From Luteibacter sp. OK325 (GTDB taxonomy: Bacteria > Pseudomonadota > Gammaproteobacteria > Xanthomonadales > Rhodanobacteraceae), in contig NZ_QAOX01000014.1 of the NCBI RefSeq assembly GCF_003050935.1, forward strand, positions 1 to 64,000: a stretch of DNA of 64,000 nucleotides, written 5' to 3'. The stretch's first letter is position 1. Each line of letters opens with the position of its first letter. The translations under genes and the position numbers were made by a program. Below the pieces are notes generated by a model. The model had not been told where the DNA came from. It made no database searches and worked only from the letters and a program-made list of their open reading frames with translations. This document shows, piece by piece, positions 50,241 to 59,997 of the stretch.

Positions 50241-53200
50241 GTGAACCCATCGATCCTCCGTCCCGAACTCCCGACCGGCGCCGAGCCGGCGCGCGCGCGT
50301 ATCACGGCCGCCTGGCTGCGCGACGAAACCGAGGCCGTCAACGACCTCCTGGTCCAGGCCACCCTGCCCCCGACCGAGCGCGAACACGTCATCGATGTCG
50401 CCGCCGGCCTGGTCTCGCGCGTCCGCGCGCGGGCCAAGGACCAGAGCGCGGTCGAGTCCTTCATGCGCCAGTACGATCTTTCCTCCGAGGAAGGCGTGTT
50501 GCTCATGTGCGTGGCCGAGGCGCTCTTGCGCATCCCCGACAAAGCAACGGCGGACAAACTCATCCGTGACAAGCTGGGTGAGGCCGACTGGAAAAAGCAC
50601 CTGGGCCAGAGCGAGTCGCTGTTCGTCAACGCGTCCACCTGGGGCCTGATGCTCACCGGCCATCTGGTGAACCTGGCCGAAGAGACCCGCCACGACTTCA
50701 CTTCCGCCCTGCGCCGCCTCGTTGGCCGCGCGGGCGAGCCGGTCGTGCGCCTCGCCGTGCGCCAGGCCATGCGGATCATGGGCCATCAGTTCGTCATGGG
50801 CCGCACCATCAAGGAAGCGCTGGACCGTTCCGCCGAGAAGGAACACGCGGTCTACCGTTACTCGTACGACATGCTCGGCGAGTCGGCGCTCACCCAGGAA
50901 ACGGCCGAGCGCTACCAGCAGGACTACCGCGACGCGATCAACGCACTCGGTGCCCGCGGCCCGTTCAAGAGCAATCTCGAAGCACCGTCGATCTCGGTGA
51001 AGCTCTCGGCGCTGCACCCGCGCTACGAAGTGGCCAACCGTGCCCGCGCACGCATCGAGCTCGGTGCCAAGCTGCTCGAGCTCTCGCAGCTGGCCTTCAA
51101 GAACGGCATCGCGCTCTCGGTGGACGCCGAAGAGACCGACCGCCTCGAGCTCTCGCTCGACATCATCGGTGATGTCTTCGAGCACGCGTCGCTGGACGGC
51201 TGGAACGGCCTGGGCATCGTCATCCAGGCGTACCAGAAGCGCGCACCCTTCGTCATCGACTGGGTCACCGAGAAAGCCCGCGCCACCGGCCGTCGCTGGT
51301 TCGTGCGCCTGGTCAAGGGGGCGTACTGGGACGCCGAGATCAAGCGCTCACAGGAAAACGGCCTGACCGGTTACCCGGTGTATACGCGCAAGCCGAATAC
51401 CGACGTCTCCTACCTCGCCTGTGCACGTCGTCTGTTCGCTGCCGGCGGCGACGCGGTGTACCCGCAGTTCGCCACGCACAATGCGCATACGATTGCCGCG
51501 ATCAACCACCTGGCCCAGGGTCGTCCGTACGAGAACCAGCGCCTGCACGGCATGGGCGCGGATCTCTACGCCGAGGTGATCGGCAAGGACAAGCTCAACG
51601 TGCCCTGCCGCGTCTACGCGCCGGTGGGTACGCATGAAGACCTCCTGCCCTATCTCGTGCGTCGCCTGCTCGAGAACGGCGCCAACACCAGCTTCGTCAA
51701 CCGTGTGGTCGACGAGAGCGTGCCGGTGCGCGACCTCGTCGCCGATCCGTGCGAGACGGTGCGTGCCTTCGCCTCCATCCCCCATCCCCGCATCCCCCTG
51801 CCGGTCAATCTGTACGGTGAACTTCGGAAGAACTCCATGGGCATGAACTTCGCTAACGACAACGAGCTCCACGAGCTCGCCGACGCCGTCAACCGTCACA
51901 GCGGTCCGTGGACCGCCGCCCCGCTGGTCGCCGGTGGAGCCACAGGTGGGACGAAGGTCGAAGTGACCGATCCGTCGGATCGCCGCCGCATCGTCGGCAC
52001 GGTCGAGAACACCGACCCGGCCCTGGTCGATCGCGCCCTCTCGGCCGCGGTGAAGGCGCAGCCCGCCTGGGACCGCCTGCCGGCCGCCAGCCGCGCGGCG
52101 ATTCTCGAGCACGCCGCCGAGCAGCTTGAGCACAACCGCGCCGAGTTCATCGCGCTGTGCGTGCGCGAAGCCGGCAAGAGCCTGCCCGATGCCATCGCGG
52201 AAATCCGCGAAGCCGCCGACTTCCTGCGTTACTACGCAACCATGGCGCGCCGCCTGTTCGGCCAGCCCGAACAGCTGCCCGGCCCCACCGGCGAGAGCAA
52301 CCAGCTGTTCCTCAACGGCCGCGGCGTGTTCGTCTGCATCAGCCCCTGGAATTTCCCGCTGGCGATCTTCCTCGGCCAGGTGGCTGCGGCGCTCGCCGCC
52401 GGTAACGCCGTCATCGCCAAGCCGGCCGAGCAGACCGCGCTGATCGGCTACGCCGCCGTGAAGCTGCTGCACGCCGCCGGCGTGCCGACCGACGTCCTGC
52501 AGTACATGCCGGGCGACGGCGCCACCGTCGGTGCCGCACTCACGCGCGATCCGCGCGTGGCTGGCGTCGCCTTTACCGGTTCGACCGACACCGCCTGGGC
52601 AATCAATCGCGCGCTCGCCGCACGCAACGCGCCCATCGCTGCGCTGATCGCCGAGACCGGTGGCCAGAACGCGATGATCGCCGACTCGTCGGCGCTGCCC
52701 GAGCAGATCGTCAAGGACGTGATCGCTTCGGCCTTCCAGTCCGCCGGCCAGCGTTGCTCGGCCGCACGCGTACTGTTCGTGCAGGAAGATATCGCCGACA
52801 AGGTCACCGCGATGCTCGCCGGCGCCATGGCCGAGCTGAAGATCGGTGACCCCGGTCTGCTCTCGACCGACGTCGGCCCGGTGATCGACAACGACGCACT
52901 GCAGATCCTCGTCGACCACGCCGCGCGCATGGACGTCGAAGCGAAGAAGATCGGCGAAGTGCCGCTTAACGACGCCACCGCGAACGGTACGTTCTTCGGT
53001 CCGCGCGCTTATGAGATCCCCTCGCTCGACGTACTCACCCGCGAAGTGTTCGGCCCGGTGCTGCACGTGATCCGCTGGAAGGGCTCGGAGCTGGACAAGG
53101 TGGTCGAGCAGATCAACGCGACCGGCTTCGGTCTCACGCTCGGTATCCACAGCCGCATCGACGACACCATCGATTACATCCAGAGCCGCGCACGCGTCGG

Positions 53201-53393
53201 CAACTGCTACGTCAACCGCAACCAGATCGGCGCGGTGGTCGGTGTGCAGCCGTTCGGCGGCGAAGGTCTCTCCGGCACCGGCCCGAAGGCCGGTGGCCCG
53301 CACTACCTGCTTCGCTTCGCCGGTGAGCGCACGCTCACGATCAACACCACGGCTGCCGGTGGTAATGCCTCGCTGTTGACCATCGGCGAATAA
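50241..53393 (+). CDS. putA: bifunctional proline dehydrogenase / L-glutamate gamma-semialdehyde dehydrogenase
   Basis: A protein of about 1050 residues that oxidises proline to glutamate in two steps. The FAD-dependent proline dehydrogenase barrel lies at about 130-460 ([21 protein letters not shown]) and the aldehyde dehydrogenase domain at about 520-1040, with Cys839 in [11 protein letters not shown]. The start at GTG 50241 matches the family N-terminus ([10 protein letters not shown]); an in-frame ATG at 50175 adds 22 unlikely residues. It lacks the ribbon-helix-helix domain of E. coli PutA, so it should not be its own repressor. Confidence 0.96.
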   Translation: MNPSILRPELPTGAEPARARITAAWLRDETEAVNDLLVQATLPPTEREHVIDVAAGLVSRVRARAKDQSAVESFMRQYDLSSEEGVLLMCVAEALLRIPDKATADKLIRDKLGEADWKKHLGQSESLFVNASTWGLMLTGHLVNLAEETRHDFTSALRRLVGRAGEPVVRLAVRQAMRIMGHQFVMGRTIKEALDRSAEKEHAVYRYSYDMLGESALTQETAERYQQDYRDAINALGARGPFKSNLEAPSISVKLSALHPRYEVANRARARIELGAKLLELSQLAFKNGIALSVDAEETDRLELSLDIIGDVFEHASLDGWNGLGIVIQAYQKRAPFVIDWVTEKARATGRRWFVRLVKGAYWDAEIKRSQENGLTGYPVYTRKPNTDVSYLACARRLFAAGGDAVYPQFATHNAHTIAAINHLAQGRPYENQRLHGMGADLYAEVIGKDKLNVPCRVYAPVGTHEDLLPYLVRRLLENGANTSFVNRVVDESVPVRDLVADPCETVRAFASIPHPRIPLPVNLYGELRKNSMGMNFANDNELHELADAVNRHSGPWTAAPLVAGGATGGTKVEVTDPSDRRRIVGTVENTDPALVDRALSAAVKAQPAWDRLPAASRAAILEHAAEQLEHNRAEFIALCVREAGKSLPDAIAEIREAADFLRYYATMARRLFGQPEQLPGPTGESNQLFLNGRGVFVCISPWNFPLAIFLGQVAAALAAGNAVIAKPAEQTALIGYAAVKLLHAAGVPTDVLQYMPGDGATVGAALTRDPRVAGVAFTGSTDTAWAINRALAARNAPIAALIAETGGQNAMIADSSALPEQIVKDVIASAFQSAGQRCSAARVLFVQEDIADKVTAMLAGAMAELKIGDPGLLSTDVGPVIDNDALQILVDHAARMDVEAKKIGEVPLNDATANGTFFGPRAYEIPSLDVLTREVFGPVLHVIRWKGSELDKVVEQINATGFGLTLGIHSRIDDTIDYIQSRARVGNCYVNRNQIGAVVGVQPFGGEGLSGTGPKAGGPHYLLRFAGERTLTINTTAAGGNASLLTIGE

Positions 53394-53404
53394 CGCCGCC
53401 CTCC

Positions 53405-53482
53405 TGTGGGAGCCGCTTCAGCGGCGAGAAGCCAACGTAGCGGCGACGCCGAGGTCTCTTCGCCGCTGAAGCGGCTCCCACA
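53405..53482. repeat. inverted pair of REP elements
   Basis: A reverse copy (53405-53427) and a forward copy (53460-53482) sit 12 bases after the putA stop and may terminate its transcript. Confidence 0.88.
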
Positions 53483-53612
53483 GGGCACCCTGCAGCCCCG
53501 CAAGCGACGCCTACAACGAAAGTTATATTGCCAAGCGGAGCCTTTTGTTGCTTTCTGGCAGGACATCGCGCCGACCGGAACTCGGCGCCCATCCATCCTG
53601 GAGGGCCGTGAC

Positions 53613-54233
53613 ATGACGTCGCAGATGTCCGCTACATCCGCTGCACCAGCCGTTCAATCCACACCCCCGTCCCTGCCCGGAAGGCGGCCTCGCCCTGGGC
53701 CGGCGCGCGAGACCGAGCGCCTGCTGGCGTTCATGACGACGCCGAAAGGCGATAGCGTCGAACTCGGGGCTCTTGCACCGGGTCCGCTGGACGATGTCTT
53801 CCTGGATGCCTCTCCCGGCACGATCAGGGCCGGCGAGATGCTGGAGCTGCCGAGAATGATGATCCTGGCGGCGAGCGCCGATGTCATCCTGGAGCAGACC
53901 AACAAGGGCTTCATGGTGACGGGTACGCTCGGAAGGAATAACGAATGCCGACTCATCTTCCACCATGCCTTTAGACGCGTGCGCTGCGATGTACGCGTTC
54001 CCAATGGGGCAGCGGAATCCCGCATCACGTTCCTCAGTTCGCCGCGCCAGAAATCGCCGGGCCTTGGGGAACTTCACTCGTTCAACCTTTGCCGCCCCTT
54101 GCAAGGACTACGTGGGGATGCCGGTGGGTTTTCGACAACCCTGGACTACCACGCCGATCCGTTGAACGAGGTCCAAGGCATTCTCTGGCGCGGCGGCTTG
54201 CTGCAGATCTCGCGGATCAGCCTAACGCCTTAG
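53613..54233 (+). CDS. unrecognised beta-rich protein, paralogue of the next gene
   Basis: A 206-residue protein with GGAGGG before its ATG. After a proline-rich N-terminus (about 1-40) the body reads as beta-strands: DDVFLDASPGTIRAGE, NNECRLIFHHAF, SRITFLSS and a C-terminal NEVQGILWRGGLLQISRI. The same ordered landmarks (D-x-ASPG-x-I-x-x-GE; IQGI-x-W-x-G-x-x-L) occur in the next gene, so the two are related. There is no signal peptide or membrane segment. The closing strand motif resembles those of jelly-roll carbohydrate-binding modules, but no family was recognised. Confidence 0.75.
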   Translation: MTSQMSATSAAPAVQSTPPSLPGRRPRPGPARETERLLAFMTTPKGDSVELGALAPGPLDDVFLDASPGTIRAGEMLELPRMMILAASADVILEQTNKGFMVTGTLGRNNECRLIFHHAFRRVRCDVRVPNGAAESRITFLSSPRQKSPGLGELHSFNLCRPLQGLRGDAGGFSTTLDYHADPLNEVQGILWRGGLLQISRISLTP

Positions 54234-54255
54234 CAAGATACTCTCCACCTCATGG

Positions 54256-55221
54256 ATGAACGACATGACCCATTCACCAAGAACATCGTCCGCCTCATTG
54301 AAGCGGATAGCGTCACTAATCAAGGTACTGCGTCCCGCCGAAGATCCGGACATCGATGACTTCGACGATGCCAGCCCCGGTGAAATCGCACCCGGAGAAA
54401 CCAGGGATCGGACCTATTTCCGCGTGCAGACAGATGCTCATACGACGGCGGCATTCGCTTACGAGAACCCGGCCATTCCCACGCTGGGGCTCCACCTTGG
54501 GATCGTCAAAGGTGACGGAACGACCTCGCTTTCGCTTTGGTTCAAGCGGCCGAGGAAAAGCATCACGTTCACCCTCGTAGCGCCGCCCGGCCTCGCCGAC
54601 ACCGTGACCGTCGCCACATTACTCGGTGCAGACAGCGCCTCACTCATGGCGCTCACGGTGTACCACGACCGAAGCGGACAGCGGGTCCGTCTCGGGATGA
54701 GCCTGCCCTCGGGCGGTGCGTTCGATGGGGTGTCCCTGCAGATGCCTCTCGGGACATATGTTGACGACATCGAGATGCTTTCGCCGGTCGACTCGAGCGT
54801 GGAGGAGGTCGATTTCGACGAACTCGCACTCGGCGCGGTACCCGACCTGATCGTCCAGCCGAAGTACTTCATCATCGTCGGGGAAGGTGCAATCAAAGTC
54901 GCACGAGCAGAAGGCGGCGAACCCACCGATCATGTCCTGACCAGTGACTTGTCGGTGGGTAACGAGGTTGCCGTCATTTTCACAACGCGCAGGAACACGC
55001 TCGAACTCACCGTCATACCCGATCCGAGTGCTCCGGACGCCTCACTGATCGAGTTCCTCAGCGGTGATGAATTCGACACATTGCATAGAACGCCGATCGA
55101 TGCGGCGGGTGGCACGCGGCGCCTGAGTTACACGGAGCGCGATCCACGCAAGAGCATTCAAGGCATTCGATGGACGGGTGCCCGGCTTGCGCTCGACCAC
55201 CTGGTCCTTCATTCCATCTAA
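54256..55221 (+). CDS. unrecognised protein with two related beta-rich modules
   Basis: A 321-residue protein 22 bases after its smaller paralogue. Module 1 (about 33-180) starts DIDDFDDASPGEIAPGE and module 2 (about 183-321) starts EEVDFDELALGAVPDL, and each then continues as alternating strands; the protein ends KSIQGIRWTGARLALDHLVL, like the first gene. It is acidic, without signal peptide or membrane segment. A lectin-like or surface-binding role is possible, but this is only a fold-level guess. Confidence 0.75.
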   Translation: MNDMTHSPRTSSASLKRIASLIKVLRPAEDPDIDDFDDASPGEIAPGETRDRTYFRVQTDAHTTAAFAYENPAIPTLGLHLGIVKGDGTTSLSLWFKRPRKSITFTLVAPPGLADTVTVATLLGADSASLMALTVYHDRSGQRVRLGMSLPSGGAFDGVSLQMPLGTYVDDIEMLSPVDSSVEEVDFDELALGAVPDLIVQPKYFIIVGEGAIKVARAEGGEPTDHVLTSDLSVGNEVAVIFTTRRNTLELTVIPDPSAPDASLIEFLSGDEFDTLHRTPIDAAGGTRRLSYTERDPRKSIQGIRWTGARLALDHLVLHSI

Positions 55222-55269
55222 CCCCGGGGCATCGGGTGGACGACGCGAAGCATCGTCCACCCGTGCAAC

Positions 55270-57462
55270 TCACTTCAGCCCACGATCCTTCAGCATCGGC
55301 TCGATGCTCGGCTCCTTGCCGCGGAAGTCGCGGTAGAGCTTGCCGAGCTCCTCGGTGTTGCCACGCGAGAGGATCTTGTCGCGGAAGATCTGCCCGTTCT
55401 CGCGGGTCAGGCCGCCGTGTTCCTTGAACCACTCGAAGGCGTCGGAATCGAGCATCTGGGTCCACAGGTACGCGTAGTAGCCCGCAGCGTAACCGTTGCC
55501 CCAGATGTGCTGGAAGTAGCTCGAGCGGTAACGCGGGGGCACCTGGGCAAGCGTGAAGCCGGCCTTCTTCAGGGCGTCCGCTTCGAACTTGTCGACGTCC
55601 TGCCTGGGTGCGCCCGGGGCGATCATGTGCCACTGCATATCGAGCAGCGCAGCTGAGATGAGCTCGCTCATCGCATAGCCCTGGTTGAAGCTCTTGGCCT
55701 TCTTGATCTTGGCGACCAGATCGTCCGGCATGGGGGCGCCAGTCTGGTAGTGCTTCGCGTAATTGGCGAACACCTTCGGATCGGAAGCCCACTGCTCGTT
55801 GAACTGCGACGGGAACTCGACGAAGTCGCGTGCGGTGTTCGCGCCGGACAGCGACGGGTACTGCGCCGCGGCGAACATGCCGTGCAGGGCGTGACCGAAC
55901 TCGTGGAACATGGTCGTCACGTCGTCGAACGAGAGCAGCGCCGGCTGGCCGGCCGCCGGCTTGGTGAAGTTGGCGACGTTGTAGACCACCGGCTTGGTGC
56001 CGAACAGCTTCGACTGGTCGACGAAGTTGCTCATCCACGCGCCGCCGTTCTTGTTGTCACGCTTGAAGTAGTCGCAATAGAACAGCGCCATGGAGGTGCC
56101 GTCCTTGTCGAACACTTCGAACACGCGCACATCCGGCTGGTACACCGGGATGTCCTTGCGCTCCTTGAACGTGAGTCCGTACAGTTGGTTGGCCGCGTAG
56201 AACACGCCGTTCTGAAGCACGTTGTCCAGCTCGAAGTACGGCTTGATCTGTGCTTCGTCGAGGTCGTACTTCGCCTTGCGGACTTTCTCGGCGTAGTGGT
56301 CCCAGTCCCATGCCTGGACCTGGAAACCCGCCTTCTCCTGATCGATCACCTGCTGGATGTCGTTCGACTCCGCGGTGGCGCGGGCGACCGCGGCCGGCAC
56401 AAGGCGCTCCATGAATTTCTCGGCGGCGGCCGGCGTCTTTGCCATCTGGTCGTCGAGCTTCCACGCAGCGTAGTTCGGGAAGCCGAGCAGTTTGGCGCGG
56501 TCGGCGCGCAGCTGGGCGATGCGCGTGATGATCTCGCGCGTATCGTTGGCGTCGCCGTGCTCAGCGCGCTCCCACGAAGCCTTGAACAGCTTCTCGCGGG
56601 TGTCGCGGTCGTTCATGCCCTGCAGCACGGGCTGCTGGGTAGTGTTCTGCAGCGTGATGACGTACTTGCCGTCGAGCTTGCGATCCTTCGCTGCCGCAGT
56701 GGCGGCCGCGATGTCGCCCTCGGAAATACCGTCGAGCGCCTTCGCGTCGTCGACCACCAGGGCGCCGGCCTTACTCGCGGCGAGCAGCTGGTTGGTGAAC
56801 TTGGTGCTGAGGGTCGACTCTTCCTTGTTGAGGTCTTTCAGCTTGGTCTTGTCGGCCTCGGACAGCTTGGCACCGGCATGGACGAAGTCGTCGTACGTCA
56901 CCTTGAGCAGGCGAGCGGATTCCGGGTCGAGCTTGAGGGAATCGCGCTTTTCATAGAGGGCTTCGACACGCTTGAAGAGCTTGTCGTTGAGATAAATCGC
57001 ATCGCTATGTGCGGCGAGCTTGGGCGATTCGTCTTCGTCGACCTTCTGCAGCGTGTCGTTCGTGTTGGCGCCGGTCAGCGCGCTGAACACGTTCTGGGCG
57101 CGCTTGAGCAGCACGCCCGACTTCTCCAGAGCGACGATAGTGTTGTCGAAGCTCGGCTCGTCTGCCGAATTGGCGATGGCCTCGACCTCGGCCAGCTGCT
57201 GCTTCATGCCTTCTTCGATGGCCGGCTGGAAGTCGGCATCCACGATCTTGTCGAACGGCGGCGCCTGGAACGGCAGCTCGCTCTGGGTCAGCAGCGGGTT
57301 CACGTGCGCAGCCGGGGCGGCGGCCGTGGCCGCGGTCGTCGCCGAAGCGGGAGCGGAGCCGGCGGGTGCGGGTGCGGCAGGCTTGTCGGCGTCGTTCGAC
57401 GACGAGCACGCGGCGGTGAGGGCGATCGAAGTGGCGATCACGAGGCTACGGACCTTCAGCAT
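55270..57462 (-). CDS. M3 family peptidyl-dipeptidase, lipoprotein (Dcp-like)
   Basis: A 730-residue zinc metallopeptidase with a lipobox (LTAAC, about residue 19), an Ala/Pro linker (about 25-55) and the HEFGH zinc motif at 520-524. The C-terminal substrate region includes RYRSSYFQHIWGNGYAAGYYAYLW, as in Dcp. E. coli Dcp is cytoplasmic or periplasmic; this copy is predicted to be anchored to a membrane facing the periplasm. It cuts dipeptides from peptide C-termini. Confidence 0.93.
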   Translation of the reverse strand: MLKVRSLVIATSIALTAACSSSNDADKPAAPAPAGSAPASATTAATAAAPAAHVNPLLTQSELPFQAPPFDKIVDADFQPAIEEGMKQQLAEVEAIANSADEPSFDNTIVALEKSGVLLKRAQNVFSALTGANTNDTLQKVDEDESPKLAAHSDAIYLNDKLFKRVEALYEKRDSLKLDPESARLLKVTYDDFVHAGAKLSEADKTKLKDLNKEESTLSTKFTNQLLAASKAGALVVDDAKALDGISEGDIAAATAAAKDRKLDGKYVITLQNTTQQPVLQGMNDRDTREKLFKASWERAEHGDANDTREIITRIAQLRADRAKLLGFPNYAAWKLDDQMAKTPAAAEKFMERLVPAAVARATAESNDIQQVIDQEKAGFQVQAWDWDHYAEKVRKAKYDLDEAQIKPYFELDNVLQNGVFYAANQLYGLTFKERKDIPVYQPDVRVFEVFDKDGTSMALFYCDYFKRDNKNGGAWMSNFVDQSKLFGTKPVVYNVANFTKPAAGQPALLSFDDVTTMFHEFGHALHGMFAAAQYPSLSGANTARDFVEFPSQFNEQWASDPKVFANYAKHYQTGAPMPDDLVAKIKKAKSFNQGYAMSELISAALLDMQWHMIAPGAPRQDVDKFEADALKKAGFTLAQVPPRYRSSYFQHIWGNGYAAGYYAYLWTQMLDSDAFEWFKEHGGLTRENGQIFRDKILSRGNTEELGKLYRDFRGKEPSIEPMLKDRGLK

Positions 57463-57556
57463 GGGCAGCGAATCCCTGACGGTGAGCAAAGCGGCGACTC
57501 TAGCGGCGCGAGGCCACCGAGGACAACCGCCATCGGTCAGGGGATGGGCCAGGGGG

Positions 57557-57892
57557 TCAACGGGTGTCGCGCAGCTCCCAGCTCGAACCGATCAGCAGGT
57601 TCAGGCGGTGCTTGACGATGCGCATGGGCAGGTTGGTGCTGAGCTGCACGTCCGTACGGTCGTTCGACAGCTCACCCCTGGCCGACGCGCTTGCGTCGGT
57701 AACGCCGAGGCCAGGGTCGACCTCGTCCGGCTCCGGCTGTTTGGCGCGCCAGCGCTGGAACAGGTTGTCGCTGCGCATGGCATCGGCGATATCGGCGGCC
57801 AGCTTTTCCGGGCCGATGCCTTCGAAGGAAAGCTCCGGGTCGGGTCCTTTCGCTTTGCTCATGTCTTTTACGGAGAGGAAATAGGTCGTCAT
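57557..57892 (-). CDS. hypothetical protein
   Basis: A 111-residue soluble protein (a shorter start at 57862 gives 101 residues). The helix GPEKLAADIADAMRSDNLFQRWRAKQ is followed by a polar middle and a C-terminal MRIVKHRLNLLIGSSWELRD. No family was recognised, and neither start has a clear ribosome site. Confidence 0.6.
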   Translation of the reverse strand: MTTYFLSVKDMSKAKGPDPELSFEGIGPEKLAADIADAMRSDNLFQRWRAKQPEPDEVDPGLGVTDASASARGELSNDRTDVQLSTNLPMRIVKHRLNLLIGSSWELRDTR

Positions 57893-57928
57893 GGCGTCTT
57901 AGTTAAGCCGGTGGGTGTGAATTTGCCG

Positions 57929-58600
57929 TCAGCCGAGCAACTCGAGATCGAGCAGCAGCGCCGCATCGCGCGGCGCCACGCGATACGGCAGCACGCCAAT
58001 GCATGGCGCGGGCAGCAGGTCGCGCAAGGTCGCGATGTTCTCCTCGCGCAGCGGCATGTCCGATTCAACGACGTTGGCGATCCAGCCGGCGAGTCGGCAA
58101 CCGTCCGCCTCGATGGCCCGCGCGGTCAGTCGCGCGTGACTGATGCAGCCCAGGCGAATACCGACCACCAGGATCACCGGCAGGTTCCAGCGACGCGGTA
58201 TGTCCTCGGTCGACATGCCTTCTCCCAACGGCACCATCCAGCCACCGACGCCTTCGACGATCACCCGGTCGTAGTCGCGGGCGAGTGCGGCAAATCCCGC
58301 GTCGAGCGGCGGCCACTCGATGGGTCGCTGCGCGCGCGCCGCCGCCAGATGCGGTGCGACCGCCTCCTCGAGCGCGATGGGATTGACCAGCTCATACGGT
58401 GGCGGCGGCGAACTTGCCGCCTGCAGGTCGAGTGCGTCCTGGTTGCGCAGGCCATCCGCATGCCGGGCGGATCCGCTGGCCACCGGCTTCATGCCGACGA
58501 CGCGCTCGCCGGTCTCGCGAAACGCGTAGACCAGGGTCTGCGCGCCGTGGGTCTTGCCGATGCCGGTGTCGGTACCGGCCACGAAGAAGTGTCGTGACAT
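57929..58600 (-). CDS. bioD: dethiobiotin synthetase
   Basis: A 223-residue ATPase that closes the ureido ring of dethiobiotin in biotin synthesis. The P-loop is GTDTGIGKT (residues 9-17), the second motif is GMKPVASG and the third VEGVGGWMVPL. Isoleucine replaces the common valine in the P-loop, a mild change. No other bio genes are adjacent. Confidence 0.94.
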   Translation of the reverse strand: MSRHFFVAGTDTGIGKTHGAQTLVYAFRETGERVVGMKPVASGSARHADGLRNQDALDLQAASSPPPPYELVNPIALEEAVAPHLAAARAQRPIEWPPLDAGFAALARDYDRVIVEGVGGWMVPLGEGMSTEDIPRRWNLPVILVVGIRLGCISHARLTARAIEADGCRLAGWIANVVESDMPLREENIATLRDLLPAPCIGVLPYRVAPRDAALLLDLELLG

Positions 58601-58675
58601 GGGGCCTGGAGCCTTGCGGGGGCGGGGACGTGGCACCATACACGGTCCCAGATACCGAATTCACCGGATACCGTC

Positions 58676-59164
58676 ATGTTCGAAGCCAAGGCCATCGCCA
58701 CCGACGACAAAGCCACCCTGTACGCGGAGCTGGCGCAGCAAGCCCAGGGCCTGCTTGCCGGCGAGCCGGACATGATCGCCAACGCCGCCAACTTCGCTGC
58801 CCTGGTCTTCGACGCCGTGCCGGACATCAACTGGGCGGGCTTCTACCTGTTCGACGGCAAGGAGCTTGTCGTCGGTCCGTTCCAGGGCAAGCCGGCCTGC
58901 ATCCGCATCGCGATCGGACGTGGCGTCTGCGGTACGGCCGCGCAGACGCTGCAAACCCAATTGATCAGGGACGTACACGAATTCGCCGGTCACATCGCCT
59001 GCGACGCGGCGTCCAATTCGGAGATCGTGGTGCCGCTGGTCAAGGCCGACGGCAGCCTGTTTGGCGTGTGGGACGTGGACAGCCCGTCCGTCGCGCGCTT
59101 CGACGACGAAGACCGCAAAGGCATGGAAGCGCTTTGCCGCGTCTTCATGGCGACCCTGGCCTGA
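58676..59164 (+). CDS. free methionine-(R)-sulfoxide reductase (GAF domain)
   Basis: A 162-residue GAF-domain enzyme that reduces free methionine-R-sulfoxide. Three cysteines at 75, 85 and 109 match the catalytic trio of E. coli fRMsr (84, 94, 118) with a constant offset. The NWAGFYLF and VPLVKADGSLFGVWDVDS segments are typical. It is cytoplasmic and divergent from bioD. Confidence 0.93.
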   Translation: MFEAKAIATDDKATLYAELAQQAQGLLAGEPDMIANAANFAALVFDAVPDINWAGFYLFDGKELVVGPFQGKPACIRIAIGRGVCGTAAQTLQTQLIRDVHEFAGHIACDAASNSEIVVPLVKADGSLFGVWDVDSPSVARFDDEDRKGMEALCRVFMATLA

Positions 59165-59179
59165 GCCAGGCAGCCGTGG

Positions 59180-59824
59180 TCAGAGCTCGTGCGGTCGCGG
59201 CGTTGCCAGTAGCTGCATGACCCGTGCGCGGGCCTCTTCGACGCCGGTCTTGGCGCTCGAGGAAAAGACCTGCGCCGTACCCGGCACGTTGTTGTCGCGG
59301 AAATGCTTGCGCATGGCGTCCAGCGCCTTCTGCGCCTGGCTGCGTGAAATCTTGTCGGCCTTGGTCAGCAGCACGTGGCACGGCAGCTGGGTGTCGGCGC
59401 AGAACTGCAGCATCGTGGCGTCGAACTCCTTCAGCTCGTGGCGGATATCGACGATAAGCACGATGCCGCGCAGGCTACGGCGCATCTTCAGGTAGGCATC
59501 GATCTCACCGCGCCAGTGCTTGCGCATGGCCTCGGGCACTTTCGCGTAGCCGTAACCGGGAAGGTCGACCAGCCGGCTATCGAGCGGCTCGGCGCCTTCC
59601 ACTTTCAGCCGCGGCAGGTCGAACACGACCATCAGCTGGGTACGCCCCGGCGTCTTCGACGTGCGTGCCAGCGCGTTATGACCCGTCAGCGCGTTGAGCG
59701 CGCTCGACTTGCCGGCGTTGGAACGCCCGGCGAAGGCCACTTCGGCACCCTGGTCGAAGGGCAGCTGGACGATTTCGTGGGCGGCCAACACGAAGGTGGC
59801 GCCGTTGAGCGGATTGGAAGACAT
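59180..59824 (-). CDS. engB: ribosome biogenesis GTP-binding protein EngB/YsxC
   Basis: A 214-residue GTPase with G1 GRSNAGKS (33-40), G3 DLPGYG and G4 TKAD, the normal set for EngB, which acts in 50S subunit assembly. The start at 59824 gives the standard length; the open frame extends 52 codons upstream without similarity. It is divergent from cytochrome c4. Confidence 0.95.
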   Translation of the reverse strand: MSSNPLNGATFVLAAHEIVQLPFDQGAEVAFAGRSNAGKSSALNALTGHNALARTSKTPGRTQLMVVFDLPRLKVEGAEPLDSRLVDLPGYGYAKVPEAMRKHWRGEIDAYLKMRRSLRGIVLIVDIRHELKEFDATMLQFCADTQLPCHVLLTKADKISRSQAQKALDAMRKHFRDNNVPGTAQVFSSSAKTGVEEARARVMQLLATPRPHEL

Positions 59825-59997
59825 GGAGGGGATAGCCCGCCGGGCGGGGAAAAACAATGGTCGGGCAGTGTATGCGATACCACGCCCCCGCGCGCTGCCT
59901 GTGGTTTGACCCGGCTCTCCCGCGCCCTTCATAATCTTTTGGTTGCGGCGCGTGGGGAAGCGCGCCCGATCCAGAAGCATCCCCCTTGGAGAGACTT

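Noticed and set aside
51348-53303. 651-codon minus-strand frame opposite putA
   Set aside because: The conserved PutA motifs are on the plus strand, and the antisense frame has the usual high-GC mirror composition.
55750-57615. 621-codon plus-strand frame opposite the M3 peptidase
   Set aside because: The HEFGH zinc motif and lipobox place the real gene on the minus strand; the frame is a codon-bias shadow.
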